Part shown: positions 19,050 to 26,858 of the stretch, in pieces
Layout of the letters: each line of letters opens with the position of its first letter
How positions within the stretch are numbered: position 1 is the stretch's first letter
Assembly: GCA_903844135.1 (NCBI GenBank)
Contig: CAIMSN010000102.1
Coordinates: forward strand, 46,334 to 110,333
Source: an uncultured Rhodospirillales bacterium
GTDB lineage: Bacteria > Pseudomonadota > Alphaproteobacteria > Acetobacterales > Acetobacteraceae
Direction of reading: 5' to 3'
Length of the DNA: 64,000 bases
Notes under the pieces: model-generated
Told to the model about the DNA's origin: nothing
The model's input: the letters and a program-made list of their open reading frames with translations, nothing else
The model's database searches: none
Made by a program: the position numbers and the translations under genes

Positions 19050-19528
19050 TGGACGTCTTCGAGATCGAGGCGGTCGGTCGGGTCATTGGAGGCCGGACCG
19101 AACCAGAGGATGACGACTGGGGCGCGAGCCGGGCCAGCATCGAGCTGGATCCCGCCCGCTTCGGGCCGGAAGCCCTTATCGGCCTCGACCAGTTCAGCCA
19201 CGCCGAGATCGTGTTCGTATTCGATCGCGTCGGAGGGGAGGAGATCACCCTCGACGCGCGTCATCCCCGCGGCCGCCGGGACTGGCCCAGGGTCGGGATA
19301 TTCGCCCAGCGGGGCAAGAACCGGCCGGGACGGATCGGTGTGTCGGTCTGCCGGATCTTGGGCGTGGACGGCTTGAGCCTATCGGTCGAAGGGCTCGATG
19401 CCATCGACGGCACGCCGGTGCTCGACATCAAGCCCGTCATGTCGGGCTTCCAGCCGCGAGGTGACATCGTCGAGCCGGATTGGGCACGCGAGATCATGAC
19501 GACCTATTGGTCGCTGGATGTGACCTGA
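19049..19528 (+). CDS. TrmO/TsaA-type SAM-dependent methyltransferase domain protein
   Basis: 159 aa. The C-terminal half GKNRPGRIGVSVCRIL, then VEGLDAIDGTPVLDIKPVM is the signature of the TsaA/TrmO fold, whose best known member N6-methylates the t6A37 base of certain tRNAs using SAM. The N-terminal IGLDQFSHAEIVFVFDRV fits as well. Single-domain length matches short TrmO-like proteins rather than E. coli TrmO with its extra C-terminal domain. Its start overlaps the CoA-transferase stop, so translation is probably coupled, an odd partner for a catabolic operon. It may have a small-molecule substrate. Confidence 0.8.
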   Translation: MDVFEIEAVGRVIGGRTEPEDDDWGASRASIELDPARFGPEALIGLDQFSHAEIVFVFDRVGGEEITLDARHPRGRRDWPRVGIFAQRGKNRPGRIGVSVCRILGVDGLSLSVEGLDAIDGTPVLDIKPVMSGFQPRGDIVEPDWAREIMTTYWSLDVT

Positions 19529-19593
19529 CCGACGTCGGGATCAAGACGATATGGGGTTTGTGAATTCAGTCAGTTAGATTTCAGGAGCAGACG

Positions 19594-20106
19594 ATGAACG
19601 AAGACAAAGCGACGAGCCTCGACAAAGGCGACCTCCGCAAGGTGATCGACCGACTGGGTATTCAGGACGCCATCTCCCGCTATTCTATGGGTCAGGATGC
19701 CCATCAGGGCGGCGACGCCAACATCCTCCAGCAGTGGGACGAGACCTTCTCGTCGAACGGGACCGTCGACTATTCTGCGGCCGGGGGCCCTGTCGGGAGC
19801 TATCGCGAACTGGCCAAGTGGATGCGCGGCGACGGTGACGCGCCCGGCAGCATGAGCGGCTTCTCGAATTGGCAGCATATGCTGAGCCTCCCGATCGTCG
19901 AGCTGTCGGGCGACACGGCGAAGGCGCGTACCGACTTCTTCGCAACCCATCGCGGTCGAGCCGACAAGGGGATGAACGTCCACTTCAATGCCGCCGGCGC
20001 GTTCCATGACGACCTGGTCCGGACTGACGATGGATGGCGGATCAGCTTCAGGCGGCTGGAGGTCTATTTCGGTGATCCGCTGAAGATCGCGGAGGCGGCG
20101 GAATGA
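19594..20106 (+). CDS. NTF2-like (SnoaL_4 type) protein
   Basis: 170 aa. The opening VIDRLGIQDAISRYSMGQDA with WDETFSSNGTVDYSAAGG, YRELAKWM and the late DDGWRISFRRLEV match SnoaL-like proteins, a group that includes ring-hydroxylating-dioxygenase beta-subunit-like and scytalone-dehydratase-like folds. A ribosome site AGGAG at 19580-19584 precedes ATG 19594. It is the last gene of the operon starting at 15426 and the second NTF2-like protein in it, which suggests a dehydration, isomerisation or cyclisation step. Confidence 0.8.
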   Translation: MNEDKATSLDKGDLRKVIDRLGIQDAISRYSMGQDAHQGGDANILQQWDETFSSNGTVDYSAAGGPVGSYRELAKWMRGDGDAPGSMSGFSNWQHMLSLPIVELSGDTAKARTDFFATHRGRADKGMNVHFNAAGAFHDDLVRTDDGWRISFRRLEVYFGDPLKIAEAAE

Positions 20107-20133
20107 GGTCACGGCCCATGCCGCCCGTCCGCA

Positions 20134-20511
20134 TCAGTGACCGACTGGTGCGGAATCCCTGAGCTGACGGTAACGGTCGAGCTTCGTGCAGATGAAGGCC
20201 TCGATCTGCCGAAGCTCCTCCTGCTTCTCGCGGATGACCGTCAGCCGCTGCTCCAGGAAGTCGACCGTCTGAGCGGGGGTGAGCGTCGCCGAGCCGTATG
20301 CTTTCAGCAACGGCTCGATCTCCTTCAGCGAGAAGCCGAGGTTCTGGGCCTGGCGTACCTGCTCGATGGTTTTGAGGACGGCGGGATCATAGTCCCGGTA
20401 GACCTTGCTGCCAGCCTGCCGAGGGCTCGAAGCAATTAGACCCATCGCCTCGTAGTGGCGGACGCCGTCTTTCGAGAGACCGGAGATTCTGGCGATTTCG
20501 TTGATCAGCAA
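20134..20511 (-). CDS. MerR-family transcriptional regulator
   Basis: 125 aa. The N-terminal winged helix MLINEIARISGLSKDGVRHYEAMGLI with YRDYDPAVLKTIEQVRQAQNLGFSLKEI is typical of MerR, followed by a dimerisation coiled coil (FLEQRLTVIREKQEELRQIEAFI). The short C-terminus has only one cysteine (CTKL), so metal sensing of the MerR/CueR kind is unlikely. It is divergent from an SDR gene, 79 bp away, with a characteristic long-spacer promoter between them. Confidence 0.92.
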   Translation of the reverse strand: MLINEIARISGLSKDGVRHYEAMGLIASSPRQAGSKVYRDYDPAVLKTIEQVRQAQNLGFSLKEIEPLLKAYGSATLTPAQTVDFLEQRLTVIREKQEELRQIEAFICTKLDRYRQLRDSAPVGH

Positions 20512-20520
20512 GACGCACTC

Positions 20521-20551
20521 TTGACTGTGGGGTTTCCCGACACTCTATGTG
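20521..20551 (+). promoter_or_regulatory. MerR-type promoter with 19-bp spacer
   Basis: TTGACT (20521-20526) and TATGTG (20546-20551) are 19 bp apart, longer than the usual 17 bp and typical of MerR-activated promoters. The spacer holds an imperfect dyad (GTGGGG...CCGACAC). It faces the SDR gene at 20591. Confidence 0.5.
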
Positions 20552-20590
20552 GGTTGTCACCCTATTAATGCAACATGGAGTGACGGTGAA

Positions 20591-21406
20591 ATGGCGAAGA
20601 CAGACAAGCCCGTGGCGCTGGTGACGGGCGCCTCTTCCGGCATAGGGGAGGACATCGCCGGCCGCCTTCTGAAGGCGGGCCACGAGGTCTATGCGGGCGC
20701 GCGGCGTGTCGAGCGCATGGCCGGGATCGAGAAGGCTGGCGGCCGGACCTTCGCGCTCGACGTCACGGTCGACCAATCGATGGTCGATGCGGTAGCCATG
20801 ATCAAAGAGAGGAGCGGCCGGCTCGACGTGCTCGTGAACGCCGCGGGCTACGGGCAATATGGCGCGCTCGAGGACGTGCCGCTCGATGAGGCGCGCAAAC
20901 AGATGGAGACCAACCTCTTCGGTCTCGCCCGCCTCGTGCAGCTCTGCCTTCCGATCATGCGGTCGCATAGGTCGGGTCGGATCATCAACATCTCGTCGAT
21001 CGGCGGCAAGTTCGCCTTGCCGCTGGGCGGCTGGTATCACGCGTCGAAGTTCGCGCTCGAGGGCTATTCCGACGCGCTGCGCAACGAAGTCCGCCAATTC
21101 GGGATCAACGTCGTAGTGATCGAGCCGGGCGGCATCGCGTCCGAGTGGGAGTCGATTGCGGCGGATGCCGCGAAGAGGGTGTCCGGTCTCGGACCTTACG
21201 CGGGCATGGTTGAAAAGTTCAGCAGAATGCAGGGGCGGAAGGCGCCGCCACCGAGCGTCGTCTCTGACATGGTAATGAAAGCGCTCGGTCCTCGAAGGCC
21301 AGCGATCCGTTACAGTGGCGGACTGGCCGCACGACCACTGCTCTTCCTGCGTCGCCACCTTTCGGATCGCATGTTCGACCGGCTGACGATGCTTGCCTTT
21401 CGGTGA
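20591..21406 (+). CDS. SDR oxidoreductase under MerR control
   Basis: 271 aa classical SDR: TGASSGIGEDIAGRL, NAAGYGQYG, ISSIGG with the catalytic serine, and YHASK. The C-terminal extension (APPPSVVSDMVMKALGPRRP, then LLFLRRHLSDRMFDRLTML) resembles the DltE/retinol-dehydrogenase-like group. ATG 20591 is preceded by GGAGTGACGG. It is divergent from a MerR gene, a common arrangement for carbonyl or electrophile stress enzymes. Confidence 0.92.
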   Translation: MAKTDKPVALVTGASSGIGEDIAGRLLKAGHEVYAGARRVERMAGIEKAGGRTFALDVTVDQSMVDAVAMIKERSGRLDVLVNAAGYGQYGALEDVPLDEARKQMETNLFGLARLVQLCLPIMRSHRSGRIINISSIGGKFALPLGGWYHASKFALEGYSDALRNEVRQFGINVVVIEPGGIASEWESIAADAAKRVSGLGPYAGMVEKFSRMQGRKAPPPSVVSDMVMKALGPRRPAIRYSGGLAARPLLFLRRHLSDRMFDRLTMLAFR

Positions 21407-21784
21407 GCGGTCGCTGTGGGTAGCCGGCCGTCATGAGATAGAGGGGAGCCTGAACGGCAATAGAGCCTCCTGAACGGTAGCTTCCGGTCGCGCGAACGGC
21501 GGCTCCTGACCAGAGCAGCCGTTTGGTGACACATCCAGGAACGGCTGGCTTTGATCGAGAGCCGCCCAGCAAGGCACTCGGCAGAATGGCTGCTTTCCCC
21601 GGCACACAGGCGAAAGCCAGACCGTCCGCAAACGGCCAAGCACGGTCAAAAAGACGCCACCCGAAAGTAAACCTTTTGAAGAGCATCGATCGTGGTCCAG
21701 CCAGCTGAATGAAACAAGCGATGTAGGTCGTGACGATGGAGGCAGCATAGCTTCCTCTGCTGGTCAGCTCGCCGCACCTGCTTT
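21407..21784. other. Non-coding stretch
   Basis: No convincing gene is visible on either strand. It separates the MerR/SDR pair from an integrase remnant. Confidence 0.4.
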
Positions 21785-21925
21785 GCCGTCTCCTGCCGAA
21801 CTTGGCTCACGTGCCTCGTTGTTTCGCCGTGACGCATCGTCCATCCGCAACTGGTTGTTGTGCTTCTCCGAGATGGTCTGCGTGGTATGGCCCAGGAGTG
21901 CCACGACCATCTACACGCGACTCTG
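21785..21925 (-). pseudogene. Tyrosine integrase C-terminal remnant
   Basis: Read on the minus strand this gives MVVALLGHTTQTISEKHNNQ then LRMDDASRRNNEA, closely matching the C-terminus of the integrase at 23.5-24.3 kb (MVMALLGHTTLTISEKHYNQ). The active-site tyrosine (HY) has become Asn, and a TAG stop lies just before the MVV. It is a dead fragment in the same orientation as the larger copy. Confidence 0.75.
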
Positions 21926-22063
21926 GCCGTTCTCTGACCTCCAACCGATCTCGCAGGACGATTCGTGCTCCCATGCATCATGAATTATCGCCACGAAAAA
22001 GACCTTGACCCGCCCGAGTCGTGTCACCTAAAGGTTACGCCGCTTTTGCAGGAGCACATACTC

Positions 22064-22762
22064 ATGAGCCTGTCGCGCCCTGGAAATCAGCGCCTGAAAG
22101 CTATCCTGACTGATCCCAAGACCTGGGCAAGAAACCTGGCCACGACTGCATCACTGATGCTGATTTGGGCTTTTCACCCGATCACAAGCCTCCTCGGCTG
22201 GCCGGAATCTGGAAAGACCATACACACTTGGCCAGACACTCTCGCATGGTTGGTCTTAGCAATAGGAGGGCAGGCTCTCTGGCGTCACCACTATAGGCGC
22301 AACCAGTCTCGAGCCGATAAGGAGCAGCTCCGGGCTGATTTGCTGAACGGACGCTTGAAGCGAATATCCTTCGGCTCCAGGGTCTTTGGGCTCCTCGGGT
22401 GTCTGACCCTGGTAGTCTGCGGCGAAACCTTCCGCCATGCTGGGCGAACAACCGATACCACTCTGCTCTTGCTAGCGTGGATGGCGTTCCTGTTCTTCAT
22501 ACTCCAGGAGACGGTGATGCTCATTAAACCAGGAGAGTCGCTTCTTCCCGATCCCAATGATGAGCTCTTGGCCTTCCTGCGCGGGCGAGCGCTGGCAGTG
22601 GGCTTCGCAGCAGCAATCCTTGGCCTTGTAGCGATGTCACTTCTCGCGCTTCTAAGGTCAGACCTCCTGGCGCTCGTGATGCCAGTTTGCCTGACAGTCA
22701 GTGTGCTCGTTCCTGCATGGCGCCTTCATCGTCTAGAGAAAGAGGCCGATGCTGCAGGCTGA
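22064..22762 (+). CDS. Four-helix membrane protein paired with an XRE regulator
   Basis: 232 aa from ATG 22064, preceded by CAGGAG. Hydrophobic segments are at about residues 22-40, 55-72, 112-170 (two spans) and 180-225 (two spans), with a charged loop RRNQSRADKEQLRADLLNGRLKR kept cytoplasmic by the positive-inside rule (given here as RRNQSRADKEQL and following). No enzymatic motif is seen. Its 3' end overlaps the start of a small XRE-family gene by 14 bases, so the two are probably translationally coupled. The pair has the organisation of small membrane-protein/HTH modules common in bacteria. Base composition is lower in GC than the flanks, suggesting separate acquisition. Confidence 0.65.
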   Translation: MSLSRPGNQRLKAILTDPKTWARNLATTASLMLIWAFHPITSLLGWPESGKTIHTWPDTLAWLVLAIGGQALWRHHYRRNQSRADKEQLRADLLNGRLKRISFGSRVFGLLGCLTLVVCGETFRHAGRTTDTTLLLLAWMAFLFFILQETVMLIKPGESLLPDPNDELLAFLRGRALAVGFAAAILGLVAMSLLALLRSDLLALVMPVCLTVSVLVPAWRLHRLEKEADAAG

Positions 22763-22967
22763 CACGCGACTTCGTAATCGACTGAAGGAAGCCCGCAGTT
22801 TACATGGCCTCACCCAGGCAGCCTTAGCAGAGCTGGCTGGTGTGTCGCGGAAGACAGTGAACACGGTTGAGAACGGTGTATTCGTGCCGTCGGTTTTTCT
22901 CGCCCTAAAGCTTGCTCACATTCTGAATACGACTGTCGAGGCATTATTCATTATCGAAACCGGCTAG
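22749..22967 (+). CDS. Small XRE-family helix-turn-helix regulator
   Basis: 72 aa, almost entirely an HTH_3 domain: RLRNRLKEARSLHGLTQAAL, AELAGVSRKTVNTVENG and PSVFLALKLAHILNTTVEAL. This compact form, ending IIETG, is typical of the short Cro/CI-like regulators next to membrane proteins. ATG 22749 lies inside the upstream gene. It likely autoregulates the pair. Confidence 0.9.
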   Translation: MLQADTRLRNRLKEARSLHGLTQAALAELAGVSRKTVNTVENGVFVPSVFLALKLAHILNTTVEALFIIETG

Positions 22968-23111
22968 TTTGCTCGAGTGGTATTTGATGCGCAGCCTCAT
23001 TGCTTGCCATAAGGACCCCGCAACAGCTGAATTGTCGGGTTAGTAGTTGCTGAACGACTGCCTTTGATGCTGGTCGGTGCCGCCCCGGCCATCGATCCAG
23101 AAGAGGTAACC

Positions 23112-23570
23112 ATGCTGGAGATCAGGACAGACGACCTGTCAGGTGAGCCAACCCGAAACTTGCTCGCGCTTCACCTCATGGGCATGATCGCCAGCTCGCC
23201 GCCAGGACATGTGTTTGCCCTGGACCTGTCAGGCCTGCGGGCGCCGGAGGTGACGGTTTGGAGCGTATGGATAGACGCCAGTATCGCCGCGGTCGGGGCC
23301 CTGAAGACGCTCGGAGACGGGACCGCCGAAATCAAGTCGATGCGTACGCATCCTAACCATTTGCGGAAAGGGGTCGCGAAAGCGCTGCTTCAGCACATCC
23401 TACAGGAGGCTCGTATCCGGGGGTTGAAGCGCGTGAGCCTCGAGACGGGCAGCGGCCCCAGTTTTGAGCCTGCTCTGGCGCTCTATCGGGCACACGGCTT
23501 CGAGGACGGGCCGCCGTTCGCGGATTATCTCTCGAGCGATTTCAACCAGTTTCTCCACCTCAGTCTGTAG
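23112..23570 (+). CDS. GNAT-family N-acetyltransferase
   Basis: 152 aa. The acetyl-CoA binding segment KSMRTHPNHLRKGVAKALLQHIL fits the R/Q-x-x-G-x-G/A loop (RKGVAKAL), followed by VSLETGSGPSFEPALALYRAHGF and a C-terminal FADYLSSDFNQFLHLSL. The sequence is like YsnE/YhhY-type enzymes acting on small molecules. ATG 23112 is preceded by AGAGGT. It lies between two fragments of the same integrase and its last 46 bases overlap the antisense integrase reading frame. Confidence 0.85.
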   Translation: MLEIRTDDLSGEPTRNLLALHLMGMIASSPPGHVFALDLSGLRAPEVTVWSVWIDASIAAVGALKTLGDGTAEIKSMRTHPNHLRKGVAKALLQHILQEARIRGLKRVSLETGSGPSFEPALALYRAHGFEDGPPFADYLSSDFNQFLHLSL

Positions 23571-24346
23571 CTCTGCGGCGGCCGGAAAGAGCATCCTCGA
23601 AGCTCTGGATGACACAGCGGTTCGGGGATTGCGCAATCAGACTTCGCTGACGAGTAGCCGTCTAAAGTTCGCGTTGGATCAGGCGGATTTAGTCCCCATT
23701 CCATCACCTCCTGCCGCGTCTGGCCCATGGCCTTGTTGTGGCGTCGTGACGCATCGACCATTTGCGACTGGTTGTAGTGCTTCTCCGAGATGGTCAGCGT
23801 GGTGTGCCCCAGGAGGGCCATGACCATGCGCACGTGCTCCGGATCCTCGATCGCGACCGATGTTGCGCAGGTGTCGCGGAACAGATGCTGGTTGATGCGC
23901 ATCCCGAACTCCCGGCAGGTGAGGGTGATGATCCGCGAGTAGATCGTCCCCTGTTCCATCGGTGTCCCGTTCCGGGAGATCCACAGCCGGTCGGTCGGCG
24001 GCGGAGCCTCAGCGCGACGGCGCAGCAGCGGCCGGCTGGCCAGGAAACACAGCATCAGCCCGTCGCGGAAATGCTGGGCGTCCCGCCAGTCCGGAACGGA
24101 GGATCGCACCGCCTCCGCCATCATCGCCGCACCCTGGCCATAGAGCTCCTCGACGCCGATCAGCTTGTCCCTCTTGGTCCGCACCCGGACGGCCCTGGTT
24201 TCCATCCGGCGCGCCAGCCTCTTCAGCCACGACCAGTCGTGGCCTGGCGCCAGGGGAACAACGACCCGCAGGATGTGCTGCATCCGCAGTGCCGCGGTCA
24301 GCGGAGCGAAGATCTCCCTCATCCAGGCGGCGTAGTCGACGATCAC
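23525..24346 (-). pseudogene. Tyrosine recombinase, damaged
   Basis: The open frame of 273 codons keeps LAPGHDWSWLKRLARRME, HFRDGLMLCFLASRPLLRRR (first catalytic Arg), HLFRDTCATS (H-x-x-R), MALLGHTT and the tyrosine in SEKHYNQS. Compared with the relative at 42.1-42.9 kb, a TGA stop lies upstream at about residue -12 (before WCVTWL) so the N-terminus is cut off. In addition about 60 residues seem deleted between RPLLRRR and AEAPPPTDRLWIS. The C-terminal 55 residues are probably read-through. Activity is unlikely. Confidence 0.75.
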
Positions 24347-24882
24347 CTCCGGCTTGACGAGCCAGGTGACGCACCACGGTCAGCAGAGCAGCGTGATCCG
24401 GCCTAGCGGCAGGCACACGCCCGGCGTCCGCAGTCCCGGAGGACCGCAGGCGGGTAGGGCGAGTGGCATTGCCGGAGGGTAGGGTCGAGCGCATGACCCG
24501 ATACTGCTGTCACGACCCTGCGGGATGAGCCGTCGAGCAAGAAAAATCGGCACCTGGGACGAAAAATGGCTCCTGCGGCCGAATGTGATTGCGGGTGAAC
24601 GTATGCAGACCAATGCTCCGCCTAGCTCTGCAGCTTAGGAAGTTGGATCGGGCCGAGCGCATCGGCGTAGATCCGGCTATGCCATGCCCGCGTTGGTCGT
24701 TTCCCGCGACCACTGAGCCCCAGCGCGATTTACTCCCGACGCCCGCCCGCCACCGGACCCAGAACCGAGGCGCCTGGACTTGCCCGATCGAGGCGACGCG
24801 CGATGAGGCGGCAAAGGTGATCATGATCAGGGGCTTGATGAGCCTGCTGGCTGGCCAGATCACGATTTGGGACACGCTCTTA
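24347..24882. other. Decayed DNA between integrase and IS element
   Basis: The first 60 bases hold the stop-interrupted extension of the integrase N-terminus. The rest shows no gene with a recognisable product. Confidence 0.4.
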
Positions 24883-25343
24883 GGTTCTGTTGACGAAGTG
24901 CCTCATCCACAGGCGGGTTGAGGCGACGAGGATGAAGCCTAGGTAGCTGTGGGCGGTTTTGTTGTATCGGGTTGCCAGTCGACGGCTGTGCTTGAGCTTC
25001 GAGAAGCAGCGTTCGACGAGGTTTCTGAGCGCGTAGAAGTGGCCGTCGATGGGGCGTTGCTTCTTGCGGTTGCGCTTGGGCGGGATGACGGCAACGACGC
25101 CCCTTGCGTCGAGATCGGCCAGGATGTCGTCGGCGTCTTAGCCCTTGTCTGCAAGGAAAACCTTGGGCTCGGGTCCTGGCTCGGCCATGACCGGTGCATA
25201 ACCTTTGACGTCGCCGACCTCGCCGCCAGTCAGCACAACGGCGACGGGCAAGCCCAGACCGTTGGTCCTCAGATGGACCTTGGTCGAGCGGCCACCTCGA
25301 GAGCGCCCAAGACCTTCGCCTTCAGGGCCTGACGCTTTTTTTT
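24880..25343 (-). pseudogene. IS5-family transposase OrfB, with nonsense mutation
   Basis: The frame after the A8 slippery run reads GLGRSRGGRSTKVHLRTNG, VFLADKG-stop-DADDILADL, then ALRNLVERCFSKLKHSRRLA and ends VNRT at a TAA made with flanking DNA. The second catalytic aspartate region (ADKGYDAD in relatives) has TAC/TAT changed to TAA at 25138-25140. The glutamate-bearing C-terminus (LVERCF) is otherwise intact. The copy is therefore probably unable to make full-length transposase. Confidence 0.8.
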
Positions 25344-25744
25344 GGAGCGCCGGCGGCGTGCTGGTGGGCGTGCACGATGGTGGAGTCGATCATCTGCAGG
25401 CTGTCCTTGCCTGCGCCGCTATCGTTCAGCGCCGCCAGCATCACGTCCCACACTCCCGCCAGCGTCCAGCGCCGGAATTGCCGGTAGACCGAGCTCCACT
25501 TGCCGAAGTGATCATGCAGGTTGCACCAGGCCGAACCCGTCCGCACGATCCAGAATATTCCGTCCAGCACCAGGCGATGATCCCTTGGCCGTCGGCCGCG
25601 CCTTGGACCGGTCTCGATCACGAACGGCGCGAAAAACGCCCACTCCTGATCAGACATTAAATCCCTAACAACCGCCGCTCCTTCTAAAGAGCAGGGTTGA
25701 ATCACCTCTCAGGCGATTCGGGAATCCACTTCGTCAACAGGACC
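24883..25744 (-). mobile_element. IS5-family (IS427-like) insertion sequence, 862 bp
   Basis: Terminal inverted repeats GGTTCTGTTGACGAAGTG (24883-24900) and its partner at 25727-25744 match at 17 of 18 positions. Both ends are flanked by TA (24881-24882, 25745-25746), a 2-bp target duplication usual for this group. The transposase is split into orfA and orfB joined at a run of eight A (minus strand, 25336-25343). It is inserted in the signal peptide of a minus-strand gene beginning at 25795. Confidence 0.88.
25322..25657 (-). CDS. IS5-family transposase OrfA
   Basis: 111 aa from ATG 25657, which follows TAGGGA. It begins MSDQEWAFFAPFVIE and carries GRRPRDHRLVLDGIFWIVRT and WSSVYRQFRRW, the DUF4096-type N-terminal region, then the first catalytic aspartate in LQMIDSTIVHAHQHAAG. 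It ends shortly after a run of eight A residues in the coding strand, the expected site of programmed frameshifting into OrfB. Confidence 0.9.
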   Translation of the reverse strand: MSDQEWAFFAPFVIETGPRRGRRPRDHRLVLDGIFWIVRTGSAWCNLHDHFGKWSSVYRQFRRWTLAGVWDVMLAALNDSGAGKDSLQMIDSTIVHAHQHAAGAPKKSVRP

Positions 25745-25746
25745 TA

Positions 25747-25795
25747 GGGCAGCAGTGGCAAGAATCGACGTGGTTAAGGTATGCCTATTAATCAT
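25747..25795 (-). pseudogene. 5' end of a secreted-protein gene cut by the IS
   Basis: ATG 25795 is preceded by a strong ribosome site (GGAGAGGAGG) and starts MINRHTLTTSILATAAL, a signal-peptide-like sequence. The frame runs straight into the IS right end after 17 codons. The DNA on the other side of the IS does not continue it convincingly. It lies 61 bp downstream of an alpha/beta hydrolase gene on the same strand. Confidence 0.5.
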
Positions 25796-25856
25796 GGCTC
25801 GATCCTCCTCTCCTAAGCTGCGAACGCCGCCACGAGAGGCAGCGTTCAGCGTGTGA

Positions 25857-26699
25857 TTAGGCTGCGTGGATGAGCTTCGGCCCCTGCGCCGTCTTCGATT
25901 CAGCCCAGGCGAGCGCGTGATCCGCGACTTGTTCCCAGCCATCCTGACCACAGGTGAAGTGCCCGCGCCCAGGGAACTCCTTCACCTCAACTATACCGGT
26001 CTTGTACATCGCGGCATTCTTTCGATTGACCGAGGCGGGGACGATGTTGTCCGCGCCACCAGCAATGAAGAGCAGTGGGGCGCGATCGGCCTTAGCGTAA
26101 TCGATCCTGGCATCGCCCTTGTTGCGCAGCATGCCGAACGCGGCTTGCCAGATCGGCCAGGTAGGCGCGGGTACCTGCAATTCCTCCCGCACGCGATTTG
26201 ACGCTGCCAGCGACATTGTGTTGGTGAAAGCGTAGTGAAACTGCTTCGGGCTGAGCAGAACCGTGCCACCCATGTTCCAGGGCTTGCCGAAGATCGCCAG
26301 CGTCGCGCGCTGCACGCTTAGCGGCAGCGTGACGAAACCTGCCGACTGGCCGCCATGGATAGCGATGCCGGCCTTGCCATATCCGCGGTTGAGCAGCACC
26401 TGGACGGTGAGGCCGCCCAGCGAGTGACCCATGAGGATGGGCTGTTCGCCGGTTTCCGCCACGATGCCGTCGATGACCTTGGCGAGGTGGTCGAAGATCG
26501 TCGCCATGCCCACGCCGTTCAGGCCCGACGGGTTCTTGCGCAGCTTGGCGACGTCGTCGCTGATGCCCGGGAAAGCCGGAACGACGACATTGTAGCCCGC
26601 GCGCTCGTAACGGGCCTTCCACTGATCCCAGCTTTTCGGGGTAAGCCACAGGCCGTGGATAAGCACAATCGTGCCTTTGGAAGTGGTCATGCGATTCAT
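25857..26699 (-). CDS. Alpha/beta hydrolase
   Basis: 280 aa from ATG 26699, which has AAGGA upstream. Oxyanion segment LIHGLWLTPKSW, nucleophile elbow GHSLGG, acid in GGADNIVP and late histidine in GRGHFTCG are all present. The cap region (residues about 140-200) is helical. The lid and length are like non-haem haloperoxidase or esterase-type enzymes. It is divergent from an AraC-family gene, 159 bp away, which probably controls it along with the interrupted secreted-protein gene downstream. Confidence 0.9.
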   Translation of the reverse strand: MNRMTTSKGTIVLIHGLWLTPKSWDQWKARYERAGYNVVVPAFPGISDDVAKLRKNPSGLNGVGMATIFDHLAKVIDGIVAETGEQPILMGHSLGGLTVQVLLNRGYGKAGIAIHGGQSAGFVTLPLSVQRATLAIFGKPWNMGGTVLLSPKQFHYAFTNTMSLAASNRVREELQVPAPTWPIWQAAFGMLRNKGDARIDYAKADRAPLLFIAGGADNIVPASVNRKNAAMYKTGIVEVKEFPGRGHFTCGQDGWEQVADHALAWAESKTAQGPKLIHAA

Positions 26700-26858
26700 T
26701 TTAAGATCCTTCATTGCAGGCCGTGAGAAGATGAGCAAAAAATTCCGCTGTGCGTCCTCGAAGCCGGTGATAAATATTCTCATTCAAAACGCGCCGTCCT
26801 TTCTTGGAAAGGACTGTTTCGATGATGTTTATTTTCTATCCAGTAAAGGAATTTGGCC

